Shown piece after piece: positions 44,158 through 53,574 of a DNA stretch of 64,000 bases. The DNA is taken from assembly GCA_964398055.1 (NCBI GenBank), contig CAYNLK010000034.1, forward strand, positions 1 through 64,000. Direction: 5' to 3'. Within the stretch, counting starts at the first letter, position 1; the number at the start of each line of letters is the position of its first letter. A model generated the notes under the pieces. It was not told where the DNA came from, ran no database searches, and worked only from the letters and a program-made list of their open reading frames with translations. The translations under genes and the position numbers were made by a program. The DNA is from CAYNLK01 sp964398055 (GTDB lineage: Bacteria; Chloroflexota; Anaerolineae; 4572-78; J111).

Positions 44158-44709
44158 GTGAACGACACTGAACAAGGCCGGCTGCGCCGAGCGAGTACCC
44201 TTGACCGGGGGGCGCTGGCGGCGATCTACGATGAGTATTACGAACCGATGTACCGGTACATTTACCGGCAGGTTAGCGACGTCGAGACCGCCCGTGATTT
44301 GACGGCGGAGCTTTTTCGTCGCTACTTGCAAGCGATCCAGCAAGGCCAGGGGCCGGATCAGGCGCTGCGAGCCTGGCTGTATCGCACGGCCCATAATCTG
44401 GTGATTGACCACTACCGCCGCCAGCAACATCGCCAGCATCTGCCCTTGGCGGAGGAATTGGTCAATGCCGATGATGATCCGGTCAGCCTGGCCGAGGAAC
44501 AAATCCTGGCCGAACAGGTTCGGGCTGCTCTGCAACAACTGACCGCCGACCAACGTCAGGTGATTGTGCTCAAATTTCTAGAAGGATTGTCCAATCAGGA
44601 GACGGCCAGCGTGCTCAAGAAGCCGGTCGGCGCGGTCAAATCGCTCCAACACCGGGCTCTGACTGCCTTGCAGCACTATCTGGTCAAAGCCAAGGGGAAA
44701 GAACAATGA
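44158..44709 (+). CDS. ECF-type RNA polymerase sigma factor
   Basis: A 183-residue sigma-70-family factor with region 2 (about 18-90, IYDEYYEPMYRYIYRQVSD, then AWLYRTAHNLVIDHYRR) and region 4 (about 120-175, LTADQRQVIVLKFLEGLSNQ, GAVKSLQHRALTAL). It directs polymerase to a stress or envelope regulon. It starts at GTG, and its stop overlaps the start of the membrane protein gene (ATGA), which is likely its anti-sigma factor. Confidence 0.93.
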   Translation: MNDTEQGRLRRASTLDRGALAAIYDEYYEPMYRYIYRQVSDVETARDLTAELFRRYLQAIQQGQGPDQALRAWLYRTAHNLVIDHYRRQQHRQHLPLAEELVNADDDPVSLAEEQILAEQVRAALQQLTADQRQVIVLKFLEGLSNQETASVLKKPVGAVKSLQHRALTALQHYLVKAKGKEQ

Positions 44710-46103
44710 CCCAAAATTTAACCGAGACGCTAGACCTCGCCTTAGAGCGATGGCGAACCGGGGAATCATTGCCGACCATCCTGGCTGATTTTCCAGCTGA
44801 GGCCGAAACCTTAAGGCCGCTCCTGGAAGCTGCTGCCAGTCTGACTACCCTGCCCCCAGTTGAACTGCCCTCCCCGGCGGCCTTGCAGGTCGACCGGGCC
44901 GACTTTCTGGCTGAAGTTGCCCGGTTACAACAGCAGCCCGTATCCGTTAACCCGTTGGTACGTCTTAAAGAGCAAGTCATTCACGCCCTGCCCTGGTCAA
45001 CCTTGAATTTAACAAATCCAAGAAAGGAACAAAGACGAATGAGTGCTTTACTACTTAAAGTTGCCGTAGTGCTTACCTTATTGTTTGGTTCCGCTGGAAC
45101 AACCGCCGCACTGGCGGCCAACAGCCTGCCGGATTCGCCCCTCTACCCGGTCAAAATGGCGCTGGAGGAGGCCCGCCTGGCCGTCACTACCGACCCGGCT
45201 CAACTGGGCCAACTGCACCTGACCCTGGCCCAAATTCGCACCCAGGAGATGGCGCAGCTCGCCTTGAAAGGCGAACAGCCCGACGCCGCCGTGGCCAACA
45301 GGCTGCAATTGCACCTCAACCAGGCTCTGCGCCTGGCCGGCGAGTTACCCGATGAAGCGATGGCCGGGCTGCTAACCCAGACCCGCCAAATGGTCCAAAC
45401 CCAAACTCAACAGTTGGCTCAAACCCAGGCCCAGGTGGGCGAGCCGCTCCAGGAACCGCTGCGCCAGGCCGTTCGTCTGCTCAATCAGGCCGGCCAGGAG
45501 GCTGAAGCAGGCTTGCAGGATCCGCTGACCTTCCGCTATCGCTTTGGCCGCAATCGCCCCGACGACGCGCTGCCGCAACCTGAGCCGGAGCCGGGCCGCG
45601 GCCGGGCCGCCGAACCAACCGAAGAACCATTGCCAACCGAAGAGCCATCACCGACCGAAGAGCCATTACCAACCGGGGAACCGGAACCAACTACAGAGCC
45701 GGTTGGCGACCAGAACCAATACGGCCACGAGTCTGATACCCTGCCCGGTCACTACGGCCAGCCATGTGACACGCCGGGCGAGTGCGAGCCGGTCGGCGAC
45801 GAGCACAAATACGGCCAGGAGCCGGAGGTCGAACCCGGCCAGCATGGCGAGAATTGCGCCACCCCAGGTGAGTGCGAACCGGTCGGCGACGAGCACAAAT
45901 ACGGCCAGGAGAACGGTGAATCGCCTGGCCCGGCCGAGTCTCAGCCTCAGCCGGAGCCGCCTGCCGGGCCGCCTACTGATACCCCGCCGGCCGATCCTCC
46001 CGGCCCAGCCGGTGACTCGTCTGGCAGAGATAAAAGTCAAGACTCTGGTGGCGGTGGGGGTCATAATGATAGTTGCAGCAATTGCGGCGGCGGTAAACAC
46101 TAG
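44706..46103 (+). CDS. DUF5667-type membrane protein, probable anti-sigma factor
   Basis: A 465-residue protein. The N-terminal part (about 1-100) is helical and likely cytoplasmic, a membrane segment lies at about 112-135 (LLLKVAVVLTLLFGSAG), and an external DUF5667-like helical domain (about 140-275) includes PDSPLYPVKMALEEARLAV. A Pro/Glu/Thr linker follows, then three copies of a VGDxxxYGxE unit separated by TPGECEP, and a Pro/Gly-rich end. It is coupled by a four-base overlap to the sigma gene, so it probably holds that sigma factor at the membrane. The repeat tail is unusual. Confidence 0.82.
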   Translation: MTQNLTETLDLALERWRTGESLPTILADFPAEAETLRPLLEAAASLTTLPPVELPSPAALQVDRADFLAEVARLQQQPVSVNPLVRLKEQVIHALPWSTLNLTNPRKEQRRMSALLLKVAVVLTLLFGSAGTTAALAANSLPDSPLYPVKMALEEARLAVTTDPAQLGQLHLTLAQIRTQEMAQLALKGEQPDAAVANRLQLHLNQALRLAGELPDEAMAGLLTQTRQMVQTQTQQLAQTQAQVGEPLQEPLRQAVRLLNQAGQEAEAGLQDPLTFRYRFGRNRPDDALPQPEPEPGRGRAAEPTEEPLPTEEPSPTEEPLPTGEPEPTTEPVGDQNQYGHESDTLPGHYGQPCDTPGECEPVGDEHKYGQEPEVEPGQHGENCATPGECEPVGDEHKYGQENGESPGPAESQPQPEPPAGPPTDTPPADPPGPAGDSSGRDKSQDSGGGGGHNDSCSNCGGGKH

Positions 46104-46213
46104 TCAAGATTATCCCGGCCTGGTCCTGCTCAATAAAGAAATCTTGAAACAATATTTCAAGTCGCGCCTGCCGGTCACCTAAAACCCTGGCCTCTTAAAA
46201 CCCTTCCTCAAGA

Positions 46214-46247
46214 CGGAGTTCACCTTAAGCGGTGAACTCCGTTTTTT
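46214..46247 (+). terminator. Intrinsic terminator of the sigma/anti-sigma operon
   Basis: A perfect 11-bp stem, cggagttcacc (46214-46224) with ggtgaactccg (46231-46241), followed by six Ts. Confidence 0.95.
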
Positions 46248-46634
46248 CAATCCGCCAATTGTTGTACTAAAAACCAACCTCCAGACTGATGGCAGCCCAC
46301 CAAAACGGCGTATAATTTAAGTAGCAGAGATTTTCCCTATTCAGCCCTCTCCCCAGAATTAACGGAATAAATGGCCCGGTTCGAGTGGAACTAATCTTTT
46401 CTCAGCGGCGTCTTGATATCGATTCGCTCTGGTTAACAGCCTCGCTTCAGGCGACTTCAAGCAACCGTGTCGTTGGCCGGGTAACGGTTGGCCGATGGCT
46501 TGGTGATCGACTGATATGGGTCAAGCAACCTGCGCTTGAACCGATAGCTTGCTACAATAGGACTAATGCCTGGTCGAACCCGGCTGAGGAATGTCTGGTT
46601 CGTCAGGCAGAAAGGTTAAACAGGTTGGGTGGGT
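46248..46634. other. Intergenic region with a possible promoter, no gene recognised
   Basis: About 390 bases. A tgctacaat extended -10 (46550-46558) lies 77 bases before the next gene, and a TATAAT occurs at 46311-46316. Open frames here do not look coding. Confidence 0.45.
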
Positions 46635-49073
46635 ATGAACATCAAGGAATTAATGGCCGAACTTCGTCAAAGTTCAACCGGCGTCAAAATAGCGCTGGTC
46701 TTAATCTTGATCTTGTGGGTGATTACCTGCGCCTTTGCCAGCGCCGGCCTCTTTTTAATGATGGAGCGGACTGGCCAGGCCGTTCTGCCTGGGCCTGGCG
46801 TGACCATTCCGTCAATCAGCCTGGAGCCGCCGCTGGGACAGGCCGGCTCGATCGTGACCGTGCAGGGACAGGGTTGGCCGCTCAACCAGACCGTGCTGGT
46901 CTATCTGCGCGCAGCCAACGACGCGCTGCCCAGCTATGCCGTCGCCAGCGGCGTAACTGATCCCCAGGGCCAGTTTGTGACCACCTTCATCGTCCCATCC
47001 GACCCGCGCTGGCAAACTGAAGAGACGCTCATCGTAGTAGCCCGGCTGTTGCAGGGCGACACATCGGTGCAGGCCAACTTCAGACTGGTTCAAACTCCGC
47101 CTTCGGCTACGCCTACCTCAATCTCGCCTACGCCGAGCACTCCCTCGCCAACACCGCTGCCCGCAACTTTTGCCGCCAGCCCGACCCCGGCTATTCCGCT
47201 GGTAACGGCCACAACCGACCTGAATATTCGCAGCGGGCCAGGCGCGGTTTATCCTATCCTGGGCTTGCTGCTGGCCGGCCAAACCGCCGAGGCCACCGGT
47301 CTCAGCATCGATGGCAACTGGTATCAGATCGAGTTCCCCGGTGTTGCCGCCGAACGAGGCTGGCTGGCAGCGCGCTACGTAACTGCCCAAAACGTGAGCG
47401 ACCTGCCGCTGGTGCCGCCGCCGCCCCTCCCGGCTACCTCGACACCCACGCCAACGGTCACCTGGACCCCCACCGCCTCGGCCACGCCCACCGCCATCCC
47501 AACCAACACGCCTGTGCCAACGTCGACGCCAACCCCGCTGGTTATTACCCATTGGCGCGGCGAGTACTATAAAAACAACCGGCTGTCCGGTTCGCCGGCC
47601 CTGGTTCGGAATGACCGGCAGATCGACTTCTTCTGGGGCCGCGGTGCCCCGGCCAGCGGCCTGCCGGCGGATGAATTCTCGGTGCGCTGGACCCGCCACC
47701 TGGATCTGGAGGGGGGACTCTACCGTTTTCACTTGATTGTTGATGATGGCGCGCGTCTCTGGATCGATGATCAACTGGTCATCGACGAGTGGCGCGATGG
47801 CGGCTTTCGTGAAGTTACGGCCGAGTATGCCCTCGCCAGAGGCAGCCATTATTTCAAAGTGGAATATTACGAGCAGTCGGGCGAGAGCGGGATTCGTTTG
47901 TGGTGGGATGAATTGCGTCCCTCCACCTTTCCGGATTGGCAAGGCCAATACTGGTCGAACCGCTCCCTGTCCGGGCGACCGCTCTTCAGCCGCAACGATC
48001 GAGCCATCGATTTCAATTGGGGCAGCGGTTCGCCCGCGCCCGGCTTTCCGGCCAGCGATTTTTCGGTGCGCTGGAGCCGCCAGGTAAACTTTGAGGAGGG
48101 CAACTATCGCTTCTATGCCCGCGCCGACGACGGCATCCGGGTATTTCTGGATGACAACCTGGTGCTGGATGAATGGCATCAAAGCGACGGCCAGACCACC
48201 TACACCTTCGACCGGCAACTGAGTGGCCGCCATACGTTGGTGGTGGAGTATTACGAATGGGCCGGGGCAGCCCTGGCCAAATTCTGGTGGGAACGATTGG
48301 CGTCAACACCAACCCCTACCTTTACGCCTACGTCTACGGCTACCCTCACCCCAACGCCGACCCCAACGGATACTGCCACCCCTACCCCAACCCAGACGGC
48401 CACCCCAACTGCAACGCCTACAGCTACGTCTGAAACGGCAACGCCGACCCATACACCCACCGACACCCCGACCCCAACCGCAACGCCCACCGACACACCC
48501 ACCGATACCCCGACCGCGACCGCAACGGCGACGGACACCCCGACCGCGACTGCAACGCCCACCGACACACCCGAAACAGCGACGCCAACCCATACGCCGA
48601 CCGATACCCCGACCCCGACCGCAACACCCACCGACACGCCCGAAACTCCAACAGCCACCCATACTGCCACCAGCACGCCCACCGCCACGGACACCCCCAC
48701 CAGCACCCCAACTGCTACCGACACTCCCACCAGCACGCCCACGGCCACCCATACGCCCACGCTCACTCCAACCTTGAGCCTGACTCCCACCCTGATCATC
48801 TCGCCGGCCGTCGGCGGGGCTACTACCCCCGTCACCGTGACCGGCGCAACCTTTTCGGCCACCACGCCCATCCGCCTGTATCTGGGGGTGGTCGCCACCG
48901 AACCGTATACAACCGGCCTGACCGATGCCGGCGGCAACGTGGTCATTTCTTTCGCGATGCCGGCGGAGTGGCCGGTCGGCCAGCCTATTCCGGCCGGACC
49001 GATGGAGATTATCGCCGTGACCATTGACGGCAGACTCAGGGCCAGCACCACCTTTAGTTACACGCTGCCGTGA
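46635..49073 (+). CDS. Membrane-anchored SH3b / double PA14 protein with Thr/Pro linker
   Basis: An 812-residue surface protein. A transmembrane segment (about 19-43) is followed by an Ig-like region (about 50-150), a bacterial SH3 domain (about 185-250, LNIRSGPGAVYPILGLLLAG), two PA14 domains (about 300-425 and 430-555, each with a WRGEYYKN or WQGQYWSN start, DDGARLWIDDQLVIDEW and VEYYE), a long Thr/Pro/Ala repeat (about 555-730) and a C-terminal beta domain. PA14 and SH3b domains bind carbohydrate or cell-wall material, so it likely acts at the cell surface. The long low-complexity linker makes antisense open frames that are not genes. Confidence 0.88.
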   Translation: MNIKELMAELRQSSTGVKIALVLILILWVITCAFASAGLFLMMERTGQAVLPGPGVTIPSISLEPPLGQAGSIVTVQGQGWPLNQTVLVYLRAANDALPSYAVASGVTDPQGQFVTTFIVPSDPRWQTEETLIVVARLLQGDTSVQANFRLVQTPPSATPTSISPTPSTPSPTPLPATFAASPTPAIPLVTATTDLNIRSGPGAVYPILGLLLAGQTAEATGLSIDGNWYQIEFPGVAAERGWLAARYVTAQNVSDLPLVPPPPLPATSTPTPTVTWTPTASATPTAIPTNTPVPTSTPTPLVITHWRGEYYKNNRLSGSPALVRNDRQIDFFWGRGAPASGLPADEFSVRWTRHLDLEGGLYRFHLIVDDGARLWIDDQLVIDEWRDGGFREVTAEYALARGSHYFKVEYYEQSGESGIRLWWDELRPSTFPDWQGQYWSNRSLSGRPLFSRNDRAIDFNWGSGSPAPGFPASDFSVRWSRQVNFEEGNYRFYARADDGIRVFLDDNLVLDEWHQSDGQTTYTFDRQLSGRHTLVVEYYEWAGAALAKFWWERLASTPTPTFTPTSTATLTPTPTPTDTATPTPTQTATPTATPTATSETATPTHTPTDTPTPTATPTDTPTDTPTATATATDTPTATATPTDTPETATPTHTPTDTPTPTATPTDTPETPTATHTATSTPTATDTPTSTPTATDTPTSTPTATHTPTLTPTLSLTPTLIISPAVGGATTPVTVTGATFSATTPIRLYLGVVATEPYTTGLTDAGGNVVISFAMPAEWPVGQPIPAGPMEIIAVTIDGRLRASTTFSYTLP

Positions 49074-49082
49074 GGATAGAGA

Positions 49083-49135
49083 ATGATGAATAGCGAATAG
49101 CGAATGGCGAATGGCGAATAACGAATTGTGAGTGA
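49083..49135. repeat. Heptameric repeat (gcgaata words)
   Basis: Five or six 7-nt words gcgaata/gcgaatg in tandem between two plus-strand genes, followed by a gcggtc-word stretch (about 49168-49202). Confidence 0.85.
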
Positions 49136-49218
49136 TTGGAGTGATGTTGATCGACACGCTATTTTTGGCGGCGGTCTGCGGTCGGTCGTCGGCGGTCGAT
49201 CGGTGCAGGAGCTTGGCA

Positions 49219-50460
49219 ATGAGTAGAAAACGAATAGTGAAGTGGGTTATCAAAGTGACCCTGTTTACCTTGATTCTGACCGGGGGCACGCTGATGGCCC
49301 TGGTTACCGATGAAGAGGAAGGTCTGGCCCGGGTAGACCTGCCGGACAGTTCGTTTCATAGCCTTACCCCGGCCGGCAGCGGTGCGGTGCTGTACGCCGG
49401 CGCGACCGGCCAAACGGCCGGGTCGGGCAGCCTCTACCGCAGTCTCGACAACGGCCGGAACTGGCAAATTATGGGGCCCGGACCTGACGCGATCATCACC
49501 ACCCTGACCGCCCGGCCCGGCAGTGAAGCTATTCTTTATGCCGGCGGCGCGGCTGGTCCGCTGGCTACCAGCCGAAATTTGTGGCGGAGTGAAGACAATG
49601 GTCGGAGCTGGCAGCCCTTTAACCTGAACCTGCCGGCCAACCCTGACGGGCTGCTGCCTGCGGTTACGGCCCTGGCAACTGACCCCAACAAACCCGGTGT
49701 GCTCTACGTGGGCACCGACGGTCAGGGCGTCTATCGCCTGGCGGAGAACCGGTTGGGCTACGAGCTGGTCGGAGGGCTGACCCTGGCTAACGGTCACATC
49801 AGGGAGTTGGTAGTGGGGCCGGCCGGCCAACTGTACGCCTTAACCGGCGGCGGGCTATTTGTACATACCGGCGCAAGCTGGCAGCCGGTCCAGTCGCTGC
49901 CCGAATTTCCTATCAGCCTGCTGGTAACCCCGGCTGAGGGACCCCGGCTGTATGCCGGCGGCGCTTCCGGCGGCATTTACCGCTCCGGCGATGGCGGTGC
50001 AACCTGGCAAACCGCAAACACCGGCCTGGAGATCATTCCCGGCGCGGCCTTGCGGGTCACAGCCCTGGCTGTTGACAAGCAGAATCAAAACAGCCTGGCC
50101 GCAGCCACGGCTTACGGCGTGGGCCGGGGGATTGCGCCCGGTCACCTCTATCGCAGTGATGACGGCGGGGCGCACTGGATCAAAATTGCCGCGCTGGAGA
50201 GCCTGGTCAACCATTTGACCCTGAATCAGGGGATTATTCTGGCGGCCACGGATAAGGGCGTGCTGCGTTACGGCAAAAGTTACCAGCTCAATCTGGAAAC
50301 CGCCTCGCCCGCGACTTTAACCGAGTTACCCTCGCTGGCCCGGCCCTCCGGTCTCCAATCGCTAATTCTGCTGCTAACTCTCACCCTGGCCGCCCTGGTC
50401 TTTGTCATCCCGTTGGATCGGATGTTGCAAGGTAAATGGTTTAAGTTGTCACAGTATTGA
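49219..50460 (+). CDS. Membrane protein with BNR / sialidase-like beta-propeller repeats
   Basis: A 413-residue protein with an N-terminal membrane anchor (VIKVTLFTLILTGGTLMALV), a beta-propeller made of BNR-type repeats (LYRSLDNGRNWQ, LWRSEDNGRSWQ, IYRSGDGGATWQ, LYRSDDGGAHWI) and a C-terminal membrane segment (SLILLLTLTLAALVFVIPLD). Such propellers bind glycans or proteins and are not necessarily sialidases; no catalytic Arg triad is claimed. AGGAG precedes the chosen ATG. It follows the PA14 gene on the same strand. Confidence 0.82.
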   Translation: MSRKRIVKWVIKVTLFTLILTGGTLMALVTDEEEGLARVDLPDSSFHSLTPAGSGAVLYAGATGQTAGSGSLYRSLDNGRNWQIMGPGPDAIITTLTARPGSEAILYAGGAAGPLATSRNLWRSEDNGRSWQPFNLNLPANPDGLLPAVTALATDPNKPGVLYVGTDGQGVYRLAENRLGYELVGGLTLANGHIRELVVGPAGQLYALTGGGLFVHTGASWQPVQSLPEFPISLLVTPAEGPRLYAGGASGGIYRSGDGGATWQTANTGLEIIPGAALRVTALAVDKQNQNSLAAATAYGVGRGIAPGHLYRSDDGGAHWIKIAALESLVNHLTLNQGIILAATDKGVLRYGKSYQLNLETASPATLTELPSLARPSGLQSLILLLTLTLAALVFVIPLDRMLQGKWFKLSQY

Positions 50461-50485
50461 CACAAAGTCAGCTCTGTGTTACACT
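50457..50485 (+). promoter_or_regulatory. Promoter of thrS
   Basis: TTGACA (50457-50462) and TACACT (50480-50485) are separated by 17 bases. The -35 box overlaps the stop codon of the preceding gene. Confidence 0.8.
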
Positions 50486-50494
50486 GTCACCAAT

Positions 50495-50763
50495 CTGTGA
50501 ACCCCAAAGCGTTGATCGAGACGAGTAAGCCGGGCAAACGTGCCAGAGAGAGAAGGTCGGCGGCTGAGAGCCTTCTTCACGGAATCCGGCTGAAAACCCC
50601 TCGAGAGCGAGCCTTTGAACGCCAATTGGCCAGTATAAGGCTCCGGTAAGCCCTGTTACAGCTGCCAATGAGAACGCTGCTGGCCTGGCCAGCCGGTGTT
50701 GAATTTGGGTGGAACCGCGTGGTGCCATTGCCCCTCGCCCCAAAGTGGGCCAGGGGTTTTTTA
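50495..50763 (+). promoter_or_regulatory. T-box riboswitch for threonyl-tRNA
   Basis: The leader has the conserved T-box core gggtggaaccgcg (50707-50719) and a terminator (cccct...gccc / gggc...agggg, 50731-50756) with a T-run at 50757-50762. Stem I features include gacgagta and gctgagagcc. The bases aaaacccctcgag (50593 onward) would place ACC, a threonine codon, as the specifier at 50596-50598. Uncharged tRNA-Thr should stabilise the antiterminator and turn on thrS. The specifier assignment is inferred from position. Confidence 0.93.
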
Positions 50764-50787
50764 ATTTTTGATGGAGGAGATTTGAAT

Positions 50788-52578
50788 ATGGCTGGCAGAA
50801 TACCTTACCAAGAAACGCAGTTGTACAAAATCCGGCACAGCTTGGCTCATGTGATGGCCCAGGCCGTCCTGGAGATGTTCCCCGACGGCAAAATTGCCAT
50901 CGGCCCGCCCATTGAGGAAGGCTTTTACTATGATTTTGACCTGCCCCGCAACCTGACCCCGGACGATTTGAACAACATTGAGAAGCGGATGCGGAACATT
51001 CTCAAGAAGAAACACCAATTCCAGCGCCGGGAGTTGAGCGCGGCTGAGGCCAAAGAACTGTTCGCCGGCCAGCCCTACAAGATCGAGTTAATCGAGGGTC
51101 TGGCGGCCGGCGGGGTCGATGAGTACGGCGAGCCGAGCGACACGCCGCCGGTCATCAGCACCTATAAACACGACACCTTTGAGGACCTGTGCAAGGGGCC
51201 GCATGTCGATAACCTGGGGGAGATTCATCCCCACGCCTTCAAGCTGCTGAAAGTGGCCGGAGCCTACTGGCGCGGCGATGAGAAACGGGAGCAGCTCCAG
51301 CGCATCTACGGCACGGCCTGGGAAACGCCGGAGGCGCTTGAAGATTATCTACACCGGCTGGAAGAGGCCGAAAAGCGGGATCATCGCAAGCTGGGCAAGG
51401 AGCTCGACCTGTTCAGCACCGAGCCCGACATGCTGGGCGGCGGCCTGGTGCTGTGGCATCCCAAAGGCGGCCTGATTCGCAGCATCGCCGAAGATTTCTG
51501 CCGCAAAGAGCACCTGGCCAACGGCTACGACCTGGTCTACTCGCCCCACATTGGCAAGAGTACGCTGTGGGAAACCAGCGGTCACCTGGGTTTTTACGCC
51601 GACTCGATGTACTCGGCCATCGACATCGATGGGCAGGAATATTATCTCAAGCCGATGAACTGCCCCTTCCACATCCTGATATACAAGAACAGCCTGCGCA
51701 GCTATCGCGACCTGCCCCTGCGCTACGCCGAGTGGGGCACGGTTTACCGCTACGAGCGCAGCGGCGTGCTGCATGGCCTGCTGCGGGTGCGGGGCTTCAC
51801 CCAGGACGACGCCCACCACTTTGTCCAGCCGGACAAGATGCCGGAAGAGATCGATTTTGTGCTCAATTTTTGCCTGCATATCCTGCGCAGTTTTGGCTTT
51901 GCCAAGTTCCAGGCCTATCTCAGTACCCGGCCCGAGGGCGGCAAAGCCGTAGGCGACCCGGCCCAATGGCACGACGCCGAGCACGCCCTGGAAGAGGCCC
52001 TGGTGCGGGCCGGCATTCCCTACGATATCGATCCCGGCGGCGGCGCGTTCTACGGCCCCAAAATCGACATCAAAATCAAAGACGCCCTGGGCCGGGAGTG
52101 GCAGTTGAGCACCATCCAGTTTGACTTCAACATGCCGGAACGGTTTGATATGACCTACATTGGTGAGGATGGCCAGCCGCACCGGCCTTACATGGTCCAC
52201 CGGGCCTTGCTCGGCTCGATGGAGCGCTTCTTTGGGGTGCTGATCGAGCATTTTGCCGGGGCCTTCCCGGTCTGGCTGTGCCCGGTGCAGGCTGTGCTCA
52301 TTCCCATCGCCGACCGGCACGTGCCCTACTGCCAGGAAGTGGCCGAACAGTTGCGCGCCGCCGGGCTGCGGGTCGAGGTCGATGCGGGCGACGAGCGGAT
52401 GGCCAACAAAATCCGCCAGGCTCAGAAACACAAGATTCCCTATATGCTCATCGTTGGCGACAACGAACAGGCCAAGAACAAGGTCTCGGTGCGCTTGCGC
52501 AACGGCAAAGATTTGGGTCCCACGGATATCGCCACATTCGAGATTATGGCCTTTGAGGCGATTGGCGGCAAGGTTTAA
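50788..52578 (+). CDS. thrS: Threonine-tRNA ligase lacking the TGS domain
   Basis: A 596-residue class II synthetase. The protein begins directly at the editing domain (YKIRHSLAHVMAQAVLEMFP; YKHDTFEDLCKGPHVDN), followed by the catalytic core (YYLKPMNCPFHILIYKNSLR, YRYERSGVLHGLLRVRGFTQ, TYIGEDGQPHRPYMVHRALL) and the anticodon-binding domain (about 490-596). The usual N-terminal TGS domain is absent. ATG 50788 has GGAGGAG at good spacing; a longer frame upstream would run through the terminator. Expression is controlled by the T-box. Confidence 0.96.
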   Translation: MAGRIPYQETQLYKIRHSLAHVMAQAVLEMFPDGKIAIGPPIEEGFYYDFDLPRNLTPDDLNNIEKRMRNILKKKHQFQRRELSAAEAKELFAGQPYKIELIEGLAAGGVDEYGEPSDTPPVISTYKHDTFEDLCKGPHVDNLGEIHPHAFKLLKVAGAYWRGDEKREQLQRIYGTAWETPEALEDYLHRLEEAEKRDHRKLGKELDLFSTEPDMLGGGLVLWHPKGGLIRSIAEDFCRKEHLANGYDLVYSPHIGKSTLWETSGHLGFYADSMYSAIDIDGQEYYLKPMNCPFHILIYKNSLRSYRDLPLRYAEWGTVYRYERSGVLHGLLRVRGFTQDDAHHFVQPDKMPEEIDFVLNFCLHILRSFGFAKFQAYLSTRPEGGKAVGDPAQWHDAEHALEEALVRAGIPYDIDPGGGAFYGPKIDIKIKDALGREWQLSTIQFDFNMPERFDMTYIGEDGQPHRPYMVHRALLGSMERFFGVLIEHFAGAFPVWLCPVQAVLIPIADRHVPYCQEVAEQLRAAGLRVEVDAGDERMANKIRQAQKHKIPYMLIVGDNEQAKNKVSVRLRNGKDLGPTDIATFEIMAFEAIGGKV

Positions 52579-52582
52579 GGGC

Positions 52583-52712
52583 GAAGAGCGAAGAGCGAGG
52601 GGCGAAGAGCGAGGAGCGAAGAGCGAAGAGCGAAGAGCGAAGAGCGGGGAGCGAGGAGCGGAGTACAACTTTCACGTTTCACGTTTCACGCACCACGCTC
52701 CCCGCTCCACGC
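52583..52712. repeat. Heptameric repeat hairpin between convergent genes
   Basis: gcgaaga words in tandem are followed by cacgttt words and then by ccgctcc-type words that complement the gcggagc end of the first block. It may serve as a bidirectional hairpin after thrS and the VOC gene. Confidence 0.85.
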
Positions 52713-52716
52713 CTCA

Positions 52717-53574
52717 CTACGCCACCGTCAAGATCAGCCCATTTTGAGATGGGTCGTGCAGCAACAGCCCCTCGGCTTGTTCTGCCAGCGGCAACCCGGC
52801 GTTGCGCACCCGATCGGCCACCCGGTTCAATTCGGCGGCGGTAGGCAGGCAGATGGTGATCCAATGCAAGCCAACCGCGTCGGCGGGCGGGGGCGGCGCG
52901 CCCACACCGGCCCAGGTGTTGACGCCCAGATGATGGTGGTAACCGCCGGCGGCCAGAAAAGAGGCCGAAGGGCCGTACCGCCCCATCAGTTCAAACCCCA
53001 ATACGCCGCTGTAGAATGCCTCGGCCTGACCAATATTGGCGACATGAAGGTGAACATGGCCCAGCACCGTACTTGCCGGCAAGCCTGACCAGGGTTCCGG
53101 CTGCGTCCCCAACTCGGCCAGGAGACCCTCCACATCCAGGGGCTCGGTCACCATCTGGAGCCGGCCATTTTTGAACGGCCACTGCTCGCGGGGACGGTCG
53201 CGGTAGATTTCGATGCCGTTGCCGTCGGGATCGGCCAGGTAGATCGCCTCACTGACGCCGTGGTCGGAAAAACCCTGCACCGGCGTGCGGGTCTCAATAA
53301 TCCGCCGCAGGGCTTGGGCCAGGGCCGGCCGATCCGGCGTCAGGATAGCAAAGTGGTACAGGCCGGTCGTCCCCTCGACCCGCCGGGCGTCAGACCGCCC
53401 GGTCAATACCAGCAAGTCGGCCTGGCCAGCCCCCAGGTAAGCAGTCTGGTCTGACTGGCGGTGCAGTTGCAAGCCAAGCACATGCTGGTAAAAGGCCAAA
53501 GCTCGGGCCAGGTCGGCCACAATCAGATGGATGTGGCCCGGCCGGGTATCAGGATGGATTACAAAGTTCGTCAT
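52717..53574 (-). CDS. Two-domain VOC (glyoxalase/dioxygenase-like) protein
   Basis: A 285-residue protein with two vicinal-oxygen-chelate modules (about 10-125 and 165-280), similar to the CatE/YfiE group of ring-cleaving dioxygenase relatives. Each module starts with a His-containing strand (HIHLIVADLARALAFYQHV; HVHLHVANIGQAEAFYSGV), and LADPDGNGIEIYRD is typical. Metal ligands are likely but substrate is unknown. Its start overlaps the esterase stop by 26 bases, so the two form an operon. Confidence 0.88.
   Translation of the reverse strand: MTNFVIHPDTRPGHIHLIVADLARALAFYQHVLGLQLHRQSDQTAYLGAGQADLLVLTGRSDARRVEGTTGLYHFAILTPDRPALAQALRRIIETRTPVQGFSDHGVSEAIYLADPDGNGIEIYRDRPREQWPFKNGRLQMVTEPLDVEGLLAELGTQPEPWSGLPASTVLGHVHLHVANIGQAEAFYSGVLGFELMGRYGPSASFLAAGGYHHHLGVNTWAGVGAPPPPADAVGLHWITICLPTAAELNRVADRVRNAGLPLAEQAEGLLLHDPSQNGLILTVA

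Noticed and set aside
46385..46960. Open frame overlapping the start of the PA14/SH3b gene
   Set aside because: No family features, and it overlaps the clear membrane-anchor N-terminus of that gene in another frame.
48223..49051. Several open frames on both strands over the Thr/Pro linker of the PA14 protein
   Set aside because: They arise from the period-3 low-complexity DNA that encodes the linker; their products are Pro/Arg or Val/Gly runs.
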